Assembly (NCBI GenBank): GCA_001897155.1
Contig: MKSF01000015.1
Location: forward strand, 93,039 to 157,038
Length of the DNA: 64,000 bases
DNA from: Bacteroidetes bacterium 47-18
GTDB taxonomy: Bacteria; Bacteroidota; Bacteroidia; Chitinophagales; Chitinophagaceae
Direction: 5' to 3'
Positions 55,081-64,000 of the stretch are shown piece by piece. The notes under the pieces were generated by a model. That model was given only the letters and a program-made list of their open reading frames with translations, was not told the origin of the DNA and made no database searches. A program made the translations under genes and the position numbers. Every line of letters starts with the position of its first letter. The first letter of the stretch is position 1.

Positions 55081-56247
55081 ATGGAACTGAATAAAAATAT
55101 GATAGTCGGTGTAGTGGGGGCGGGTGCAATGGGCAGCGGTATTGCACAGGTGGCTGCGCAGGCAGGTCATCCTGTGATAGTATATGATACCAACGGGCAG
55201 GCGCTGGAACGTGCTGCTGAGCAGCTCAGGAAAACCTTACAGAAGCTGGAGGAAAAAGGAAAGCTGGAAAGCGCGGAAAGCGTATGGTCCCGGATCTCTT
55301 ATTCCGCATCACTGGAAGATCTTAAAGATGCGGGCCTGGTGATAGAGGCTATTGTGGAGAACCTGGAGATCAAGAAAAAGGTTTTTGCCGCTTTGGAAGG
55401 CATCGTGGGAGAGCTGACGGTGCTGGCTACCAATACTTCCTCCCTTTCCGTCACCTCCATCGCTTCAGCCTGCCAGCTTTCCGGCCGTGTGATCGGTATT
55501 CACTTCTTTAACCCGGCGCCCCTGATGACCCTGGTGGAGATCATACCGGCCATCCAGACGTCCGGGCAGCTGGTATGGGATATCAGGGACCTTATAAGAG
55601 CCTGGGGTAAGGAACCGGTGATCGCCAAAGATACCCCGGGCTTTATTGTCAACCGGGTTGCAAGGCCGTTCTACGGGGAGGCGCTCCGCATCTATGAGGA
55701 AGGCCTGGCGGATATGGCTACCATAGACTGGGCGATGAAAGCGCTGGGCGGATTTCGCATGGGGCCTTTCGAATTGATGGACTATATCGGTCATGATGTC
55801 AACTATATCGTTACGGAGACCGTCTTTGCGTCTTTCTTCTATGATAACAGGTACAAGCCGTCCTTCTCCCAGAAACGCCTGCTGGAAGCCGGCTGGCTGG
55901 GCCGGAAATCCGGGCGTGGATTTTACAGCTATGCTCCGGGAGCGGCTTTACCGGAACCGGTTAAGGACGAAGCGCTGGGACAGCATATCGTGGACCGCGT
56001 GGTGCTGATGCTGATGAATGAAGCCATAGACGCTTTGTATTTAAATATTGCTACGAAAGAAGATATCGACCTGGCTATGACCAAAGGCGTGAACTACCCC
56101 AAAGGGCTTCTGGAATGGGCCGGGCAGTGGGGCCTGGACAAAGTATTGAAAGGCCTGGACAGCTTGTTTGATACTTATCATGATGAGCGGTACAGGGCCA
56201 GTGCGATGCTGCGTTCACTGGTAGCTAAAGGACAGGTAAATTTTTAG
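55081..56247 (+). CDS. 3-hydroxyacyl-CoA dehydrogenase
   Basis: 388 residues. The NAD-binding domain has GVVGAGAMGSGIAQVAAQAG (about 10-29) and ends with the catalytic histidine in GIHFFNPAPLM (about 139). Two C-terminal dehydrogenase domains follow (about 185-285, DTPGFIVNRVARPFYGEALR; and about 300-385, RVVLMLMNEAIDALY), the duplicated form seen in PaaH-like enzymes. It oxidises 3-hydroxyacyl-CoA to 3-oxoacyl-CoA. An AAAGGA precedes the ATG, and TATTTTTG (55046-55053) is a good -7 element. Confidence 0.93.
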   Translation: MELNKNMIVGVVGAGAMGSGIAQVAAQAGHPVIVYDTNGQALERAAEQLRKTLQKLEEKGKLESAESVWSRISYSASLEDLKDAGLVIEAIVENLEIKKKVFAALEGIVGELTVLATNTSSLSVTSIASACQLSGRVIGIHFFNPAPLMTLVEIIPAIQTSGQLVWDIRDLIRAWGKEPVIAKDTPGFIVNRVARPFYGEALRIYEEGLADMATIDWAMKALGGFRMGPFELMDYIGHDVNYIVTETVFASFFYDNRYKPSFSQKRLLEAGWLGRKSGRGFYSYAPGAALPEPVKDEALGQHIVDRVVLMLMNEAIDALYLNIATKEDIDLAMTKGVNYPKGLLEWAGQWGLDKVLKGLDSLFDTYHDERYRASAMLRSLVAKGQVNF

Positions 56248-56306
56248 AGAGCGTTATGCCGGTGGCAGAAAGAGCAAATTATTACAGCAGATAAAAACAG
56301 TGTAGC

Positions 56307-56822
56307 GTGGAGCACAACGATGACCTGAAAGGGATAAATTTTACAGCAGTGGATTTTGAGACCGCCAACGGTAAGCTGAGCAGCATCTGCCAGATAGGCC
56401 TGGTGCGTGTGGAAAACGGTATGATCGTAAAAGAGCTGGATTACCTGGTGCAGCCTCCCTCCAATGAATACCATTGGGGCAATGTAAGGGTGCACGGTAT
56501 CAAAAGTGTCCATACCTATGATCAGCCGACGTTCGATCATTTCTGGCCGCAGCTTTTACCTTTTATACAGAACCAGGTATTTGTGGCCCATAATGTCCAG
56601 TTTGACGCGCGCTGCCTGCAGGAAACCCTCAGGCATTACAACCTTAAGGTCCCGGCCTTTAAAACGCAATGTACCGTAAAGATCTATAAGCGTAACCTGA
56701 AGTTCCTGGCAGATATGTATGGTATTCCGCTGGATCACCACAATGCGCTCTCGGATGCCAGGGCCTGCGCTGCCTTATACCTGAGGTACGTGAAGGAGCA
56801 GCGCATGCTGGCCTGTAAATAG
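56307..56822 (+). CDS. DnaQ-like 3'-5' exonuclease
   Basis: 171 residues; the likely start is a GTG at 56307, as no suitable ATG exists before the first motif. DEDDh motifs are present: Exo I AVDFETAN (about 14-21), Exo II AHNVQFDARCL (about 93-103) and Exo III with HHNALSDARACAAL (about 143-156). Exonucleases of this kind act in DNA proofreading or RNA trimming. It is not the full Pol III epsilon, and its partner is unknown. It follows the dehydrogenase gene by 59 bp. Confidence 0.85.
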   Translation: MEHNDDLKGINFTAVDFETANGKLSSICQIGLVRVENGMIVKELDYLVQPPSNEYHWGNVRVHGIKSVHTYDQPTFDHFWPQLLPFIQNQVFVAHNVQFDARCLQETLRHYNLKVPAFKTQCTVKIYKRNLKFLADMYGIPLDHHNALSDARACAALYLRYVKEQRMLACK

Positions 56823-56875
56823 ACCTGTATGATTTGACTGAATGCTCCGGCCGTAGGGAGGTACGGTAAAATAGT

Positions 56876-56920
56876 AAAAAAGAACAAGGCTGACCGAAAA
56901 GGTCAGCCTTGTTCTTTTTT
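56876..56920. terminator. perfect 20-bp bidirectional terminator
   Basis: A-run, GAACAAGGCTGACC, loop GAAAA, the exact complement and a T-run of six. Placed between the convergent exonuclease and frr genes. Confidence 0.9.
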
Positions 56921-56928
56921 ATGGACTT

Positions 56929-57492
56929 TTAGATGGTCATAATTTCCTTTTCCTTATCCCTGCACCTTTCATCGATCTTCGTTATAAATTTATCTGTTTT
57001 GTTCTGGATATCTCCTTCCGCTCCTTTGGCCACGTCTTCGCTTAAGCCGTCTTTCTGGAGCTTCTTGATGCCCTCAATGGCATCTCTCCTGGCGCTTCTT
57101 ACCACTACTTTCGCCTGCTCTCCTTCCGTATTGACCCGTTTCACCAGCTCCTTTCTTCTTTCCTCGGTCAGCGGGGGAAGATACAGCCGGATCAGCTGCC
57201 CGTCGTTCTGGGGCGTAAGGCCTATATTGGCCATCATGATGCCTCTTTCAATAGGTCCTATCAGCGTTTTTTCCCACGGTTGGATGGTGATCGTGCGCGC
57301 ATCGGGTGTGGATATGTTGGCTACCTGGCTCAAAGGGGTGGGAGCGCCGTAATATTCTACCATAATGCCATCCAGCATCTGGGGACTGGCTTTTCCTGCC
57401 CTTATTTTAAGCAGTTCCGAATCTAAGTGTGCTACAGCTTTATCCATCTGCAGATCGGTAGTAGAAAATATATGATCTAATTGTTCTGACAT
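56929..57492 (-). CDS. frr: ribosome recycling factor
   Basis: 187 residues, the normal length. HLDSELLKIRAGKASPQMLD near the N-terminus, YGAPTPLSQVANISTPDART and QPWEKTLIGPIERGI, and a helical C-terminus (RRDAIEGIKKLQKDG) are conserved RRF blocks. With EF-G it splits the post-termination ribosome. It is essential. Usually follows pyrH; here pyrH is not adjacent. Confidence 0.96.
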   Translation of the reverse strand: MSEQLDHIFSTTDLQMDKAVAHLDSELLKIRAGKASPQMLDGIMVEYYGAPTPLSQVANISTPDARTITIQPWEKTLIGPIERGIMMANIGLTPQNDGQLIRLYLPPLTEERRKELVKRVNTEGEQAKVVVRSARRDAIEGIKKLQKDGLSEDVAKGAEGDIQNKTDKFITKIDERCRDKEKEIMTI

Positions 57493-57587
57493 AATAGGTA
57501 TGAATTTGTATAGGATATAAGAGGCTACAAAAATAATAAAGCTGTATGCTTCTTCAAAATTTTATTGCTGTTAAAGGGAACGGGCAT

Positions 57588-59390
57588 TTATAATTGCTGC
57601 ATCTGTATCAGGTTGTAATAAAGACCTTCCCGGGCCATAAGCTCTGTGTGGGTGCCGCGTTCCGCTATTTTGCCTTCATGCATGACGATGATCTCATCGG
57701 CATGTTGTACGGTAGACAGGCGGTGCGCGATCACAATGGAGGTCCGGTTTTCCATCAGCTTATTGATGGCATTCTGCACCAGCCGCTCCGATGCCGTATC
57801 CAGGGCGGAGGTCGCTTCGTCCAGGATCAGTACGGGGGGGTTCTTATACACGGCTCGGGCTATGGTCAGTCGCTGGCGTTCCCCGCCGCTCAGCTTGCCG
57901 CCTCTTTCCCCGATATTCGTGTCGAATGCCTGTTCTTTTTTCATAATGTAATCATAGGCATTGGCAATGCGGGCGGCGTGAGCCACCTGTTCCGGGTCCA
58001 CAGTCTGTGTCGTGCCCAATACGATATTATTGCTGATGGTATCGTTAAATAAAATGGCTTCCTGGGTCACAATGCCCATCAGGCTGCGGAGGCTGCGGAT
58101 CTTCAGGTCCTTGATATTGATGCCGTCTATCAGTATCTCTCCCGAATATACATCGTGGAACCTGGGTATAAGATCAGCGAGCGTACTTTTTCCTGAGCCG
58201 GAAGCGCCTACGAGCGCTACGGTCTTCCCTTTGGGAATGGTCAGGCTGATATTGTCCAGGATGACCTTGTCGCCATACTTGAATACGATGTTCCGGAGCT
58301 CTATCCTGTCCCTGAAGGTCTCAATTTCCCGTGCATCGCTCTTTTCCCGGATCGGGTTATCCACGGCAAGGAAATCCTGTATGCGGTCCAGCGCGGCGCT
58401 GCCTTTGGAGATATTGTAAAACGCCGAGGAAAGGTTCTTAAGCGGGTTGATGATAGAATAGAACAAAGCTATATAGGCGATAAAGGCGGCGCCTGTCATA
58501 GCGCTTTGGCCGTTAAAGATCAGGAAGCCGCCATACAGCAGTATGATGCCCACCACTATTACGCCCAGGGTTTCCGACATCGGGGAGCCCGCGTCCCGCC
58601 GCGCCGAGATCTTGTTTTTCAGCCTGAAAATGGTATCGTTGATGGTGTTGAATTTATGAAGCTGCTGGTGTTCCGCGTTGAATCCCTTTACGATCCTGAT
58701 ACCGGATAAGGTCTCATCCACATTGCTCATCATATCGCCCAGTTGCTCCTGTGCGGCATTAGAGGGCTTTTTGAGCGATTTGCCCACCCTGCCTATCAGG
58801 AAGCCTGCCAGCGGCAGGAACAACAGCAGGAATAAGGTCAGCTCAGGGCTGATGGCGATCATCGTAGCCAGCGTCAGCAGGATGGCCAGCGGTTCCCGGA
58901 TCACCGTTTCTATGACGCTCATAATGGAGTTTTCCACTTCCTGCACATCATTGGTCATACGCGACATCAGGTCGCCTTTGCGTTCTTCGTTGAAATAGCT
59001 GATGGGCAGCACCAGGGCTTTGCTGAACATATCTGTCCGTATGGCCCGGATCACATTGTTCCGTAAGGGGTTCAGTATCCTGAGCGAGAGGTACACGAAG
59101 GCGTTCTTTAATATCGTAGCGATGATGACGATCCCCACTGCTGCCAGGAGCGCCCGTTCCCGGCTTTGCTCCAGCACGATCTTGTTCATGGTTTGGGTCA
59201 TCTGCGCTACAAAGCTGTTGCTGTTGGCCGGTATGGTTTCCACACCTACGAATATGACCTGCAGCACGGGTGTCAGCATGGCAAAGGTAAAAATGGAGAA
59301 AAATACCCCAAGCAGGCTGGAAATGAAATATCCCGCTATTTTGGAACGATAGGGTGTAAGATATGCTAATAGCTTTCTGATGTTCTTCAT
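57588..59390 (-). CDS. ABC exporter with fused membrane and ATPase domains (MsbA-like)
   Basis: 600 residues: six membrane helices (about 20-320), with an ISYFNEERKGDLMSRMTNDV coupling-helix region, and an ATP-binding domain with Walker A GASGSGKST (about 393), signature LSGGERQRL (about 495) and Walker B VLILDEATSALD (about 517). The switch histidine is in IVIAHRLSTV. It is a homodimeric half-transporter, probably a lipid flippase of the MsbA type; drug export is another option. Confidence 0.9.
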   Translation of the reverse strand: MKNIRKLLAYLTPYRSKIAGYFISSLLGVFFSIFTFAMLTPVLQVIFVGVETIPANSNSFVAQMTQTMNKIVLEQSRERALLAAVGIVIIATILKNAFVYLSLRILNPLRNNVIRAIRTDMFSKALVLPISYFNEERKGDLMSRMTNDVQEVENSIMSVIETVIREPLAILLTLATMIAISPELTLFLLLFLPLAGFLIGRVGKSLKKPSNAAQEQLGDMMSNVDETLSGIRIVKGFNAEHQQLHKFNTINDTIFRLKNKISARRDAGSPMSETLGVIVVGIILLYGGFLIFNGQSAMTGAAFIAYIALFYSIINPLKNLSSAFYNISKGSAALDRIQDFLAVDNPIREKSDAREIETFRDRIELRNIVFKYGDKVILDNISLTIPKGKTVALVGASGSGKSTLADLIPRFHDVYSGEILIDGINIKDLKIRSLRSLMGIVTQEAILFNDTISNNIVLGTTQTVDPEQVAHAARIANAYDYIMKKEQAFDTNIGERGGKLSGGERQRLTIARAVYKNPPVLILDEATSALDTASERLVQNAINKLMENRTSIVIAHRLSTVQHADEIIVMHEGKIAERGTHTELMAREGLYYNLIQMQQL

Positions 59391-59481
59391 TGTATTTGAT
59401 ATCGGTCAGGGCAGTGTCAGCACAGCCTGTGACCTGGCTGTATTTACAGGATAATTAATATTCCGGGCAGCGTAAAAAGGC

Positions 59482-59507
59482 CGGCACGGGTCAGAGATCC
59501 CGTGCCG
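59482..59507 (-). terminator. terminator of cysS
   Basis: CGGCACGGG and CCCGTGCCG arms with an 8-nt loop; on the minus strand GCC and TTTTT follow. It lies 11 bp after the cysS stop. Confidence 0.8.
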
Positions 59508-59517
59508 AATATATTTT

Positions 59518-61011
59518 TTAGCTGAGGCTGTAGCTTACGCTGCCGTCCTTTTCATCTTTCAGCTGTATGCCGATAGCGCCCAGCGTGTCACGGATCTTGT
59601 CTGATGTGGCATAATCCTTCCGCGTCCTGGCATCTTTCCGCATCGCTATGACGAGCTGCAATACCCCGTCCAGCTTGCCGGTATCTTCCTGCTTGAGCGG
59701 CTGCAGGCCGAGTATCGTTTCCATAAAGGAATGAAAGGTTGTTTTCAGGGTGGCTAATGTATCGCTGCTGATGGCACCGGCAGGAACCTGTCCCTGGCGG
59801 ATGCTGTTGATGACCGGTGCCAACTCGAACAGGTTGGCGATCACCTTGGCGGTATTGAAGTCATCATTCATATCCGTATGGCAGGCCGCGCAGAAATCCC
59901 GCACTTTTTTGTCCAGTTCGGGATATGAGGCCGTTGCTGCCCCGTTATCCTCCAGCTTTTGTAAAACCTCGTAGGCGTCCCACAGGCGTTTCAGCGCTTT
60001 TTTCGCGGCCTGTAAGGCCTCGTTCGAAAAGTCCAGGGTGCTCCTGTAGTGCGTGGTCAGGATATAAAAGCGGATCACCATAGGATGATAGGCCTGCTCC
60101 AGGAGCTCATGATCCCCGCTGAATAATTCTGTCAGCTTAATGACGTTGTTATAGCTCTTGCCCATCTTCCTGCCATTGATGGTGATCATATTATTGTGCA
60201 TCCAGTAGTTGACGGGCGTGCATCCATGCGCGATGGTCGACTGGGCAATCTCCGATTCATGATGGGGAAACTGCAGGTCCATACCGCCGCCATGGATGTC
60301 GAACTGCTTGCCCAGGTATTTGCTGCTCATAGCAGAACATTCTATATGCCATCCGGGGAAGCCTTCACCCCATGGGCTTGGCCAGCGCATGATATGCTCC
60401 GGCGGCGCGCTTTTCCATAAGGCAAAGTCCACTTTCTCCCTTTTCTCATCCTGGCCGTCAAGATCCCTGGAGGTTTCCAGCAGGTCTTCCAGTATACGCC
60501 CGGACAGTTTACCGTAAGGATAGTGGTCGTTATATTTTTTTACATCGAAATATACTGACCCGTTCACTTCATAGGCATATCCCGCGGCAATGATCTTCTT
60601 GATCATTTCTATCTGCTCTATGATATGGCCCGTTGCGGTGGGCTCAATGGAAGGTTCCAGCGTATTGAAACGGCGCATACCCCAGTGAAAAAGGGATGTA
60701 TACTTATGTACCAGCTCCATGGGCTCCAGCATTTCCAGTATGGCTTTCTTGGCAACCTTGTCTTCTGCTTCACGGCCCTCTTCCTCAAAATGGCCGGCAT
60801 CGGTGATATTGCGTACATAGCGTACCTTGTAGCCGAGATATTGCAGGTACCTGTTGACGACATCAAAGGTGATATACGGGCGCGCGTGACCTAAGTGGGA
60901 TTCTCCGCTCACGGTAGGTCCGCATACATATAATCCGACATGTCCCGGGGTAATGGGCGTGAACGCCTCCTTTTGTCTTGTATAAGAATTATATATCAAT
61001 AATGCCGACAT
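59518..61011 (-). CDS. cysS: cysteinyl-tRNA synthetase
   Basis: 497 residues. Zinc-site cysteine in VCGPTV (about 30), the HIGH-type HLGHARPY (about 39), WHIECSAM and HHESEIAQS zinc ligands (about 222-255), and a KMSKS-type loop KMGKSYNN (about 282). It charges tRNA-Cys. The gene has its own terminator, and the start at 61011 fits the family N-terminus ([17 protein letters not shown]). Confidence 0.95.
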   Translation of the reverse strand: MSALLIYNSYTRQKEAFTPITPGHVGLYVCGPTVSGESHLGHARPYITFDVVNRYLQYLGYKVRYVRNITDAGHFEEEGREAEDKVAKKAILEMLEPMELVHKYTSLFHWGMRRFNTLEPSIEPTATGHIIEQIEMIKKIIAAGYAYEVNGSVYFDVKKYNDHYPYGKLSGRILEDLLETSRDLDGQDEKREKVDFALWKSAPPEHIMRWPSPWGEGFPGWHIECSAMSSKYLGKQFDIHGGGMDLQFPHHESEIAQSTIAHGCTPVNYWMHNNMITINGRKMGKSYNNVIKLTELFSGDHELLEQAYHPMVIRFYILTTHYRSTLDFSNEALQAAKKALKRLWDAYEVLQKLEDNGAATASYPELDKKVRDFCAACHTDMNDDFNTAKVIANLFELAPVINSIRQGQVPAGAISSDTLATLKTTFHSFMETILGLQPLKQEDTGKLDGVLQLVIAMRKDARTRKDYATSDKIRDTLGAIGIQLKDEKDGSVSYSLS

Positions 61012-61206
61012 TGCTTTTGAAATTTTTTCGTAGTTTGTAGATGCAAAGGTAAATATATTAATCTGTAATGAAGTCCGTTTGTTAAAATATGGGACCCGGC
61101 GTATGACTGCCGCAGATGACTGAACGGTCAGATATAATAATTTAAACTATTTTTAATGCCGGAATGTTAATTTGCTTACAGAAAACCGCGTCTTTAATTA
61201 TTGTAT

Positions 61207-63795
61207 ATGCTGAAAAGAGCTCTGAGAAATAACATGTATCGTTTCCCCACCTGGAAAAAGATTCCCCGATGGATGCGCGTGATCATTTATATTCTCTTTA
61301 CCCTTATTCTTTTGATGATCATACTGTTCGGTGTGGCTTCCTGGTATATCAACAGCCATAAGAAAGAGCTGCTGGCTACCTTGTCGGAGCAGGTCAAGGA
61401 GCATATGAATGCAGGCAACCTGGAGATCAGGGATATTGATGTGGCCTTCTGGAAGACCTTCCCCTCCATGTCCATATGGCTGAAAGGGGTGACGCTGAGC
61501 GACAGTATGTATCACCAGCACGGGCGCAACCTGGTGGACATTAAAGATGTGTATGTAAAGATCAAGCCTTTGAGCCTGCTGGGAAAGCAGCCCGAAGCGG
61601 GCAGGATCATCGTGGCCAATGGTGTCGTCTATATGTTTAAGGATACTTCGTCCTATTCCAACCTGAGCGTGTTCTATTCGGGAAAGAAGCCGAAGAAAAA
61701 GCAGGATAAGGGACTGCAGGTGATCGACTATACGCTCCATAATGTGCAGTTCACCTTTGATAATTTTTACCGGAACAAAAAATTTGAAATTGATATCAAT
61801 GACATGAAGGGCGGGGTGAAAACGGAAGGGCAGGACCTGCTCATCAGTGCGGATGTGGATGTCCTGATAGGACAGCTCGGCTTTAACCTGGCCAAAGGAG
61901 GCTTTCTTACCAATACTACGGTGACCGGTCACCTGGAACTTATCTATCATAAGGACAGGAATGAGCTGGACATCCTCGAAAAGAAGGTGGTGGCCAACGA
62001 TATGCCGGTGTACCTGAGCGGGCGGTTCAACTTCGAGAAAAGCGACAGCAGGTACACCCTTTTTATAAAAGGCGACAAGGTGGATTTCAGCAAGGGCAGG
62101 GCGATGCTGAGCCGGCATATCGCGGGTAAGCTGAAAGATGTGGAGATCACCCGCCCGGTATCGCTTACCGCCTCGGTGGAGGGCTACCTGCGCTATCCCG
62201 ATATCCCGAAGATAAATATTACCTATACCCTTAAGCAGAATGTCATTCAATTGCCGGTGGGCGATATTACCAAAGCAGATGTAAAAGGGATCTTTAAAAA
62301 CCAGTTTATAGATACGCTGGACCAGAGCGATGCCAATTCTGTTGTCTATATATACAAGATGAAAGGAGAGTTCGAGGGCGTGCCCGTTGTGCTGGACTCC
62401 TCCTATGTCCTTGACCTGATACATCCTAAGATTTTCTGCCAGATAAAGTCTACCTTTCCCGTGGAAAAGCTGGATGACCTGGCGGGCGCATCCTTCAATC
62501 TTAAAAAGGGGATGGCAGACCTGAATGTCCTGTACGCGGGGCCGCTCGGCCAGCAGGATACCTTTCCCAAGACCATAAACGGGTATATCCGTATCAAGGA
62601 TGCTTCCCTGACCTATCTGCCGCGTAACCTGAAATTTGATAATTGTAATGCCAGCCTTGAATTTAACGGCCAGGACGTGATCTTTAAGACGGTGGATCTC
62701 TCCAGCAAATCCTCCTCCCTGCATATGGACGGGATCGGTAAAAGATTTCTAAGCGCTTATTTCAACGACCGGCTTAAGTCCGAATTTGATCTGAATATCA
62801 CCAGCAAGGCCATTAACCTGGATGAATTCCGTTCTTTCCTGGCGGCCAGGAAAAGCGGCAGCAATACCGATATCAAGGTAAAGTTCAGGCAATTGAATAA
62901 CCGGATGGACAAGGCGCTGGCCCTGAGCGATATGAAGTTGAACATAAAAGTAGACAAGGTGAATTACAGGAAATTTACCGCTTCCAACATCCGGGCCAAG
63001 ATGGATCTGCTGGCCACCGGGCTGGCATTGAAAGATGTGCATGTGAATCATGCTCAGGGTACTATTGCCATTAACGGGGCCATAGATCAGAACAGGCCCA
63101 ATAATCCTTTTAATGTCAAGGTGAATATCAACCAGGTGAATGTAACGGAGCTGTTCAGGTCTTTTGAGAACTTTGGTATGGAAAGCCTCACCGCGGCTAA
63201 TATCAAAGGCGTGTTCAACGGAGATGTGGACATTAACGGGGGCTTTGACGATAACGGTACCTTCCTGAGCAAATCGCTCCGGGGCAAGGTGAAGTTCAGG
63301 CTGGCCAACGGAGAGCTGAATAATTTCGCGCCCCTGATGCAGGTGCAGAAATATGCTTTTAAGAACCGTAACCTGGAGCATGTGCAGTTTAAGGAGATAG
63401 CCAACACCTTCGATATAGACAGGGGAATGGTTACTATTCACCCTATGGAGATCATTTCCAGCGCTATTTACCTGAAGGTGCAGGGTGTATACGGCATAGA
63501 TACCGGTACGGATATATTCATTGAAGCGCCGCTCCGGAATCCTAAAAAGGATGAAGCCCTGATAGCTAAGGGCAAAGAAGCGCAGCGGACCAGGGGGCTG
63601 GTCATCTACCTGAGAGCCAAGGATGACGGTACCGGGAAAGTGAAGCTGAGCTGGGATCCTACAAAGACCGGGCTCAGGGAGAATGAGCAGCGCAGGCTGG
63701 AGCGGGGTGAGGATATCGAGGAAGATGAAGAGCCGGCAGAAGAGCCCAAAAAAGAACGGCGCGGCTGGTTCGGTAAAAAACGTAAGGCATCATAG
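61207..63795 (+). CDS. AsmA-like envelope protein
   Basis: 862 residues from ATG 61207; a TTG two codons upstream is the alternative. One N-terminal helix (about 23-50) anchors it to the inner membrane. The rest is a long beta-rich body with AsmA-type features (DLDVAFWKTFPSMSIWLKGV; GKVKFRLANGELNNFAPLMQ). The C-terminus is charged (EDEEPAEEPKKERRGWFGKK). AsmA/TamB-like proteins form bridges that move phospholipids between membranes; that role here is by family analogy. Confidence 0.82.
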   Translation: MLKRALRNNMYRFPTWKKIPRWMRVIIYILFTLILLMIILFGVASWYINSHKKELLATLSEQVKEHMNAGNLEIRDIDVAFWKTFPSMSIWLKGVTLSDSMYHQHGRNLVDIKDVYVKIKPLSLLGKQPEAGRIIVANGVVYMFKDTSSYSNLSVFYSGKKPKKKQDKGLQVIDYTLHNVQFTFDNFYRNKKFEIDINDMKGGVKTEGQDLLISADVDVLIGQLGFNLAKGGFLTNTTVTGHLELIYHKDRNELDILEKKVVANDMPVYLSGRFNFEKSDSRYTLFIKGDKVDFSKGRAMLSRHIAGKLKDVEITRPVSLTASVEGYLRYPDIPKINITYTLKQNVIQLPVGDITKADVKGIFKNQFIDTLDQSDANSVVYIYKMKGEFEGVPVVLDSSYVLDLIHPKIFCQIKSTFPVEKLDDLAGASFNLKKGMADLNVLYAGPLGQQDTFPKTINGYIRIKDASLTYLPRNLKFDNCNASLEFNGQDVIFKTVDLSSKSSSLHMDGIGKRFLSAYFNDRLKSEFDLNITSKAINLDEFRSFLAARKSGSNTDIKVKFRQLNNRMDKALALSDMKLNIKVDKVNYRKFTASNIRAKMDLLATGLALKDVHVNHAQGTIAINGAIDQNRPNNPFNVKVNINQVNVTELFRSFENFGMESLTAANIKGVFNGDVDINGGFDDNGTFLSKSLRGKVKFRLANGELNNFAPLMQVQKYAFKNRNLEHVQFKEIANTFDIDRGMVTIHPMEIISSAIYLKVQGVYGIDTGTDIFIEAPLRNPKKDEALIAKGKEAQRTRGLVIYLRAKDDGTGKVKLSWDPTKTGLRENEQRRLERGEDIEEDEEPAEEPKKERRGWFGKKRKAS

Positions 63796-63813
63796 CAGGA
63801 GTAGTATATTATG

Positions 63814-63845
63814 AAGCGTGACAGCTCGCTGTCACGCTTTTTTTT
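63814..63845 (+). terminator. terminator of the AsmA-like gene
   Basis: AAGCGTGACAG, loop CTCG and CTGTCACGCTT, then eight T. The MITE copy C begins directly after it. Confidence 0.88.
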
Positions 63846-64000
63846 AAGTGACTATCTGCTTACAGGCAACAAGTTTTTTTACCGATACGCCTCGCTGAAC
63901 GGTGTTTTCTCTGCGGGTCAAAAAGCGCTTTTACTATAAAGGAACTGAGGGTGGTGGTCATTCCGAACGGATGTGAGGAATCTCTTATAATAATTTATAA
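63846..64000 (+). repeat. MITE-like dispersed element, copy C (cut by the window edge)
   Basis: AAGTGACTATCTGCTTACAG to the window end, nearly identical to the reverse of copy B. About 155 bp of the roughly 196 bp are visible; the other terminal repeat is outside the window. It lies immediately after a terminator. Confidence 0.8.

Noticed and set aside
61198..62724. 508-codon open frame on the minus strand
   Set aside because: It lies opposite the AsmA-like gene, has no family features, and is His/Gln/Ile rich as expected from the complement of a coding frame.

Overview
The window is a 64 kb stretch of a Bacteroidota chromosome, probably family Chitinophagaceae. This rests on a protein with a type IX secretion type B sorting domain and SprB-like repeats, a DUF3810 protein, a group III truncated hemoglobin, a long IF2 with a charged N-terminal extension, many promoters with the Bacteroidota -7 element TAnnTTTG, and a CTnDOT-type integrase. 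The genus assignment is inference. The chromosomal backbone is moderately GC-rich; 4.25-17.69 kb is clearly AT-rich and foreign.

Layout. (1) 0-3.5 kb, minus strand: a cluster reading Rrf2/NsrR-like regulator, truncated hemoglobin, membrane protein, tryptophan 2,3-dioxygenase, methyltransferase, RIC-type Fe-S repair protein (cut by the window edge). Two nearly identical 29-bp sites lie before the regulator and before the globin, which suggests a nitrosative-stress regulon. (2) 4.25-17.69 kb: a mobile island. It holds a type I restriction-modification locus (hsdR, a frameshifted KilA-N gene, hsdM, hsdS) followed by a dedicated tyrosine recombinase and two promoterless hsdS cassettes. Inverted repeats at matching reading-frame positions make this a phase-variable specificity shufflon. 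Remnants of a conjugative element follow: a MobA-like gene, oriT-like hairpins, two excisionase-like HTH genes, a flavin reductase and an IntDOT-like integrase. The relaxase is missing. Halves of what looks like one lipoprotein gene flank the island. (3) 18.4-30.2 kb: two identical tRNA-Pro genes, an ACP/acyltransferase pair, dusB, a YARHG protein, a BlaI/BlaR1 pair with a decayed partial tandem duplicate, a CoA transferase, a DUF3810 protein and der. Two small cargo genes between der and the DUF3810 gene are flanked by duplicated copies of the der tail and terminator. (4) 30.2-44.8 kb: a Na+/solute symporter with a translationally coupled 40-residue membrane peptide, an OmpA/PD40 protein, the rimP-nusA-infB operon with a hairpin leader, a cobalamin adenosyltransferase, PhoH, TypA/BipA and DapB. 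(5) 44.9-64 kb: mostly housekeeping and envelope genes, including a T9SS cargo, an ABC permease, a desaturase, a glycosyltransferase, a TPR protein, a DUF445 protein, an omega-amidase, a 3-hydroxyacyl-CoA dehydrogenase, an exonuclease, frr, an MsbA-like exporter, cysS and an AsmA-like protein.

A dispersed MITE-like element of about 200 bp with terminal inverted repeats occurs three times (3.6 kb, 41.5 kb, 63.8 kb). The most interesting system is the five-TRD hsdS shufflon with its recombinase inside the invertible segment. Other points of note are the duplicated Rrf2 operator, the BlaR1 duplication, the terminator duplication around der, and three single-base frameshifts that are either true decay or sequencing errors.
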